DNA from: Enterococcus florum
Lineage (GTDB): Bacteria; Bacillota; Bacilli; Lactobacillales; Enterococcaceae
DNA length: 64,000 bases
Direction: 5' to 3'
Assembly (NCBI RefSeq): GCF_004309355.1
Contig: NZ_BJCC01000028.1
Span: forward strand, 1 to 64,000
Shown: in pieces, positions 61,295 through 64,000 of the stretch
How positions within the stretch are numbered: position 1 is the first letter of the stretch
Layout of the letters: each line of letters begins with the position of its first letter
Position numbers and translations under genes: made by a program
The notes under the pieces: generated by a model
What the model was told of the DNA's origin: nothing
The model's input: the letters and a program-made list of their open reading frames with translations, nothing else
Databases searched by the model: none

Positions 61295-62643
61295 TATATT
61301 GCCCTTCCTTCAATGGTAATTTTTTCAGGCGTTACTGCAGTGATCGTGCCATCGATGCTCGCATGAATATCCGCGCCTAAGGCCTTTTCAGGCGTTTTTC
61401 CAATCAATGCTCCGACCTGTACGGTATCACCGACGCCAACGACCGGCTGAGCAGGTACCCCAATGTGCATTTTTAATGGGATCGTAACCGTGTCCGGTTT
61501 GAAAGCTACTAGTTCCTCTACTTTCAATTCAGCATATTCTTGCAAGCCATCTTTCAACAAAATATTTTTAGGCGGTACCTTTTGATAATCTCTCATCAAG
61601 GAAGGAATGAGCGGCTGCTCGCTCTTAGGGTAACGAATTCCTTTTTCAGCTAGACGAGCTTTTACATAATTATTGACCTGCCGCGGCATCAAGCCCATGG
61701 GACAAGCAATGACTTCGCATATTCCGCAAGAACAGCACAACAGCGCCTCTTGCCAAATTGGATCATCTGAAATATCTTCAGGGACCTCTGTGATTGCTAA
61801 ATGACGCATTATTCGATGCGGATGGATCGGATGGCCGATCTGGTAGCGAGGACATAATTCTGTGCACAATCGACATTGGATACAAGAAGAGCGTGCCTTA
61901 TTGATGACCTGCTGCATATCTTTTTCGAATAGTTCATACAAAAAATCTCGCTTTTCAGTCAAGATAATTCCCGAGGTAGTTTTAGTGACCACTTGTTGGA
62001 AGAACTCTTCTTTCGTTCCAACCCTACCCATCATCGGTCCGCCATTGATAAACATAAACTCTTCTAGAGTCGCCCCCCCAGCCATTTCTAAACAATCAGC
62101 AAAAGAGGTCCCGATCGGTACTTGTAAGATCTTCGGATTGTTAACCGCACCAGTGATCGTTAACAATTTATGGGTAAAGGGTTTATCTTGCTTTGCGTGA
62201 TAAACATTCAACATCGTCGAAATATTAGAGACCACACAACCAACTTCGATTGGAATGCCGCTTGGTGGAACCGTTCGTCCGGTCACTTCGAACACCATAG
62301 CTTGTTCATCACCTGCAGGGTAGTAATTCTCCATTTTGAAAATGGACACTGGTACCTGCAGCTCATCGATGGCGGTTTCTAAAGCTCGAATCTCTTTTGT
62401 GTAATGGACCTTCGTAGCGATCACGATATGTTGGGCTTTTAATAATTTTCCTACCTCTGCAATGGCCTGAACACATTCCTTTGCGAAATGATTCATGACA
62501 TAGTGATCGGTTTTTAAGAGAGGTTCACATTCCGCTGCGTTGATAATGAAATATTCTGCTTCTGCACGAAGCTTTGCAGCAGTTGGGAAACCGGCCCCAC
62601 CACAACCGACGATTCCTGCAGAGGTTATTTGTTCCAACAGCAT
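61294..62643 (-). CDS. PduS-like corrinoid reductase (RnfC-like)
   Basis: A 449-residue flavo-iron-sulfur protein. The N-terminal SLBB/RnfC-like part has GIVGCGGAGFPTAAKL and NAAECEPLL. Two ferredoxin-type clusters are evident: Cys254/257/260/264 and a second set around Cys303-314 (CCSCGICEVIACP). The C-terminal barrel-sandwich domain is present. PduS reduces cobalamin for the adenosyltransferase inside the Pdu compartment. Upstream and downstream genes are tightly spaced. Electron passage to the exterior through PduT is doubtful here because of the missing Cys. Confidence 0.9.
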   Translation of the reverse strand: MLLEQITSAGIVGCGGAGFPTAAKLRAEAEYFIINAAECEPLLKTDHYVMNHFAKECVQAIAEVGKLLKAQHIVIATKVHYTKEIRALETAIDELQVPVSIFKMENYYPAGDEQAMVFEVTGRTVPPSGIPIEVGCVVSNISTMLNVYHAKQDKPFTHKLLTITGAVNNPKILQVPIGTSFADCLEMAGGATLEEFMFINGGPMMGRVGTKEEFFQQVVTKTTSGIILTEKRDFLYELFEKDMQQVINKARSSCIQCRLCTELCPRYQIGHPIHPHRIMRHLAITEVPEDISDDPIWQEALLCCSCGICEVIACPMGLMPRQVNNYVKARLAEKGIRYPKSEQPLIPSLMRDYQKVPPKNILLKDGLQEYAELKVEELVAFKPDTVTIPLKMHIGVPAQPVVGVGDTVQVGALIGKTPEKALGADIHASIDGTITAVTPEKITIEGRAI

Positions 62644-62653
62644 AATACGTTCC

Positions 62654-63910
62654 TCATTTCTGTAGTAGTTTCGATGGCTGATGATTCAGAGCTTCGATAT
62701 CAGCCATAAATCGTTTGCCTTCTTTAGTCAGTAAGTGCGTCATATCGGAAGGAGAGATCAAGCGTTTGCGATTCTTTAGTAGGCTCTCAGCCAGTTTTAA
62801 GGACAAAGCTTTAGCAATGAAGTGCTCTGATTTCGTTTGAATAACGTCAAAATCTGGGAAGGTTCCATTATTTGCCGTTCGAGTGATGTTGGCAATCGCC
62901 AAGTAGCCAAGTGAATCCTGGAAAATTTGAAGAAAAAGTGCCTCTAAATTTTGACGTTTTCCTTTGTTCACTCGATAGCACTCTTCAAACTTAGAAAAGT
63001 AAGACTGATACACATTTTCTATCATTGACAATAAATAAGCGGTCATGTTTTCTCTTTTAACGTTCGAAGGAAGCGAACGTACACTGTAGCAAGCGTATTG
63101 AGAAACCAAATTCGCCAAAAAATAGCCTAAATCATAAGAAAAAGGACCCATCATCGTATACTCCATATCGATCACCTTCAATTGGGAAGGAGAAATAAAA
63201 ATATTTGATGAATGAAAATCTCCATGGATCAAACATTGCGAATGTCGGGAAAAATCTCGTATCAGCTGTTGCCAGTCTTCCCAAAGTGCGGGTTGTTCTT
63301 TAAAAGAAAAAAGAATACTTTGTAAAGCGATTTCATAATTATTGGCTTCAGCAATCATGCTTTCATGGGGCTGTAGAATAAAATCAACGATCACACGCCG
63401 CATGTCAGAGTTTTCAAAATAATAAGCTAGATCTTTTTGTTTTTGCTCGTCTAGGTTGAAGGCGGAAGTATGAAAATGACAATTTGCCAAAAATTCTCCA
63501 ATCTGTTTACCCAACAGAGGGGCCTTTTTCCCCTTGCAAAGAAAGAAGCGCAGGACAGAGAGCTGAGAAAGATCCTCCATTATAAATAGGTGGTGATCCT
63601 CGTCGACAAAAACCACCTCCGGCACAGCCTCCGGAGACAGCCCTTTACGCAACCTATAGGTCATATATTCCAAATAATTTCGTGAAGGGTCAAGTTCTCC
63701 AAGATCTATTGCACTGGAAATGAAGGCTTTGGCGTGTTTCACAATGTAAGATCGACCATGCTGACGAACCTTAAATAAATAATTGACATATCCCTCGATA
63801 TAACTGTCGTTTTCATTGGTCAATTGAAGAATGTCGATCGGTTCCTCTGGAGTAAACAAATCAGTTTTTTCTATTAAATAGTCGTGTAAAGTTTCTACTG
63901 AAATGTCCAT
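62654..63910 (-). CDS. MtnK-like sugar kinase (APH fold)
   Basis: A 418-residue phosphotransferase resembling 5-methylthioribose kinase: ESYI/VNYLFKV ATP-binding strand, FIMEDLS hinge, catalytic loop LIHGDFHSSNIF (Asp231) and VIDMEYTMMGPFSYDLGYF metal loop. The ATG at 63910 follows AAAGGAG by 7 bases; a TTG 6 codons earlier is unlikely. It leads the visible PduS-PduT unit, 10 bases before pduS. Possible substrates are methylthioribose, 5-deoxyribose from 5'-deoxyadenosine, or an amino alcohol; the sequence does not decide. Confidence 0.75.
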   Translation of the reverse strand: MDISVETLHDYLIEKTDLFTPEEPIDILQLTNENDSYIEGYVNYLFKVRQHGRSYIVKHAKAFISSAIDLGELDPSRNYLEYMTYRLRKGLSPEAVPEVVFVDEDHHLFIMEDLSQLSVLRFFLCKGKKAPLLGKQIGEFLANCHFHTSAFNLDEQKQKDLAYYFENSDMRRVIVDFILQPHESMIAEANNYEIALQSILFSFKEQPALWEDWQQLIRDFSRHSQCLIHGDFHSSNIFISPSQLKVIDMEYTMMGPFSYDLGYFLANLVSQYACYSVRSLPSNVKRENMTAYLLSMIENVYQSYFSKFEECYRVNKGKRQNLEALFLQIFQDSLGYLAIANITRTANNGTFPDFDVIQTKSEHFIAKALSLKLAESLLKNRKRLISPSDMTHLLTKEGKRFMADIEALNHQPSKLLQK

Positions 63911-64000
63911 AGAAACGCTCCTTTTCAATGGTTTCCCTCTTTTCTTTAGTTTAACGAGGAAAGTAGGGAAAATCTATAACACAATTATGTGGAATTCTTC

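Overview
The window is a low-GC Firmicutes chromosome. Its gene content and protein style (NagB, class Ib NrdHEF, FeoAB, RsuA-type synthase, LepB, many AGGAGG ribosome-binding sites) suggest Enterococcus. Leucine synthesis, an anaerobic cobalamin cluster and microcompartment genes would fit the E. avium/raffinosus/gilvus side of the genus, but that species-level guess is inference. I see no tRNA, rRNA, CRISPR array, intact insertion sequence or prophage.

Region 1 (1-9.6 kb): nagB with a strong promoter and two NagR/DasR-like operators; about 600 bases without a convincing gene that show signs of a folded RNA; a two-component system followed by a MacB/FtsX-type ABC exporter; a pseudouridine synthase; an MgtC/SapB protein; and a divergent HxlR regulator/aldo-keto reductase pair. 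Region 2 (9.6-19.1 kb): nrdHEF behind tandem NrdR boxes, Fur-controlled feoA-feoB plus a tiny Cys-rich partner, a MerR regulator with a classic 19-bp-spacer promoter and its serine hydrolase, and signal peptidase I. Region 3 (19.1-26.1 kb): leuABCD plus a methyltransferase, preceded by a leader peptide ending in four Leu codons and an attenuator; then a TetR/ECF S-component divergent pair with twin operators. Region 4 (26.2-32.5 kb): a YbiW-like glycyl radical enzyme, its activase and a DeoR regulator; a stand-alone precorrin-2 dehydrogenase; a YjeM-like permease.

Region 5 (32.7-60.7 kb) is the centrepiece. Two closely similar cobalamin riboswitches each end in an intrinsic terminator. The first controls a NikABCDE/Opp-type ABC importer followed by an AstE/aspartoacylase-like metallohydrolase. 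The second controls a run of about 21 kb of mostly overlapping genes: ECF S component (CblT-like), cobD, pduX, cbiA, cbiB, cbiC, cbiD, cbiE, cbiT, cbiF, cbiG, cbiH, cbiJ, cobA-hemD fusion, cbiK, cbiL, cbiP, pduO-type adenosyltransferase, hemC, hemD, cblS-like, cobU, cobS, cobC, a DUF4430 lipoprotein and a second ECF S component. Together with the precorrin-2 dehydrogenase at 30.5 kb this covers porphobilinogen to adenosylcobamide, with two gaps: there is no cobT or bluB, so the lower ligand is probably scavenged as alpha-ribazole through CblT/CblS; and hemA/hemL/hemB and a CbiMNQO cobalt importer are absent from the window.

Region 6 (60.7-64 kb, minus strand): an MtnK-like sugar kinase, a PduS-like corrinoid reductase and a PduT-like shell protein that lacks the iron-sulfur cysteine of PduT. 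They link the cobalamin genes to a B12-dependent microcompartment that presumably lies outside the window.
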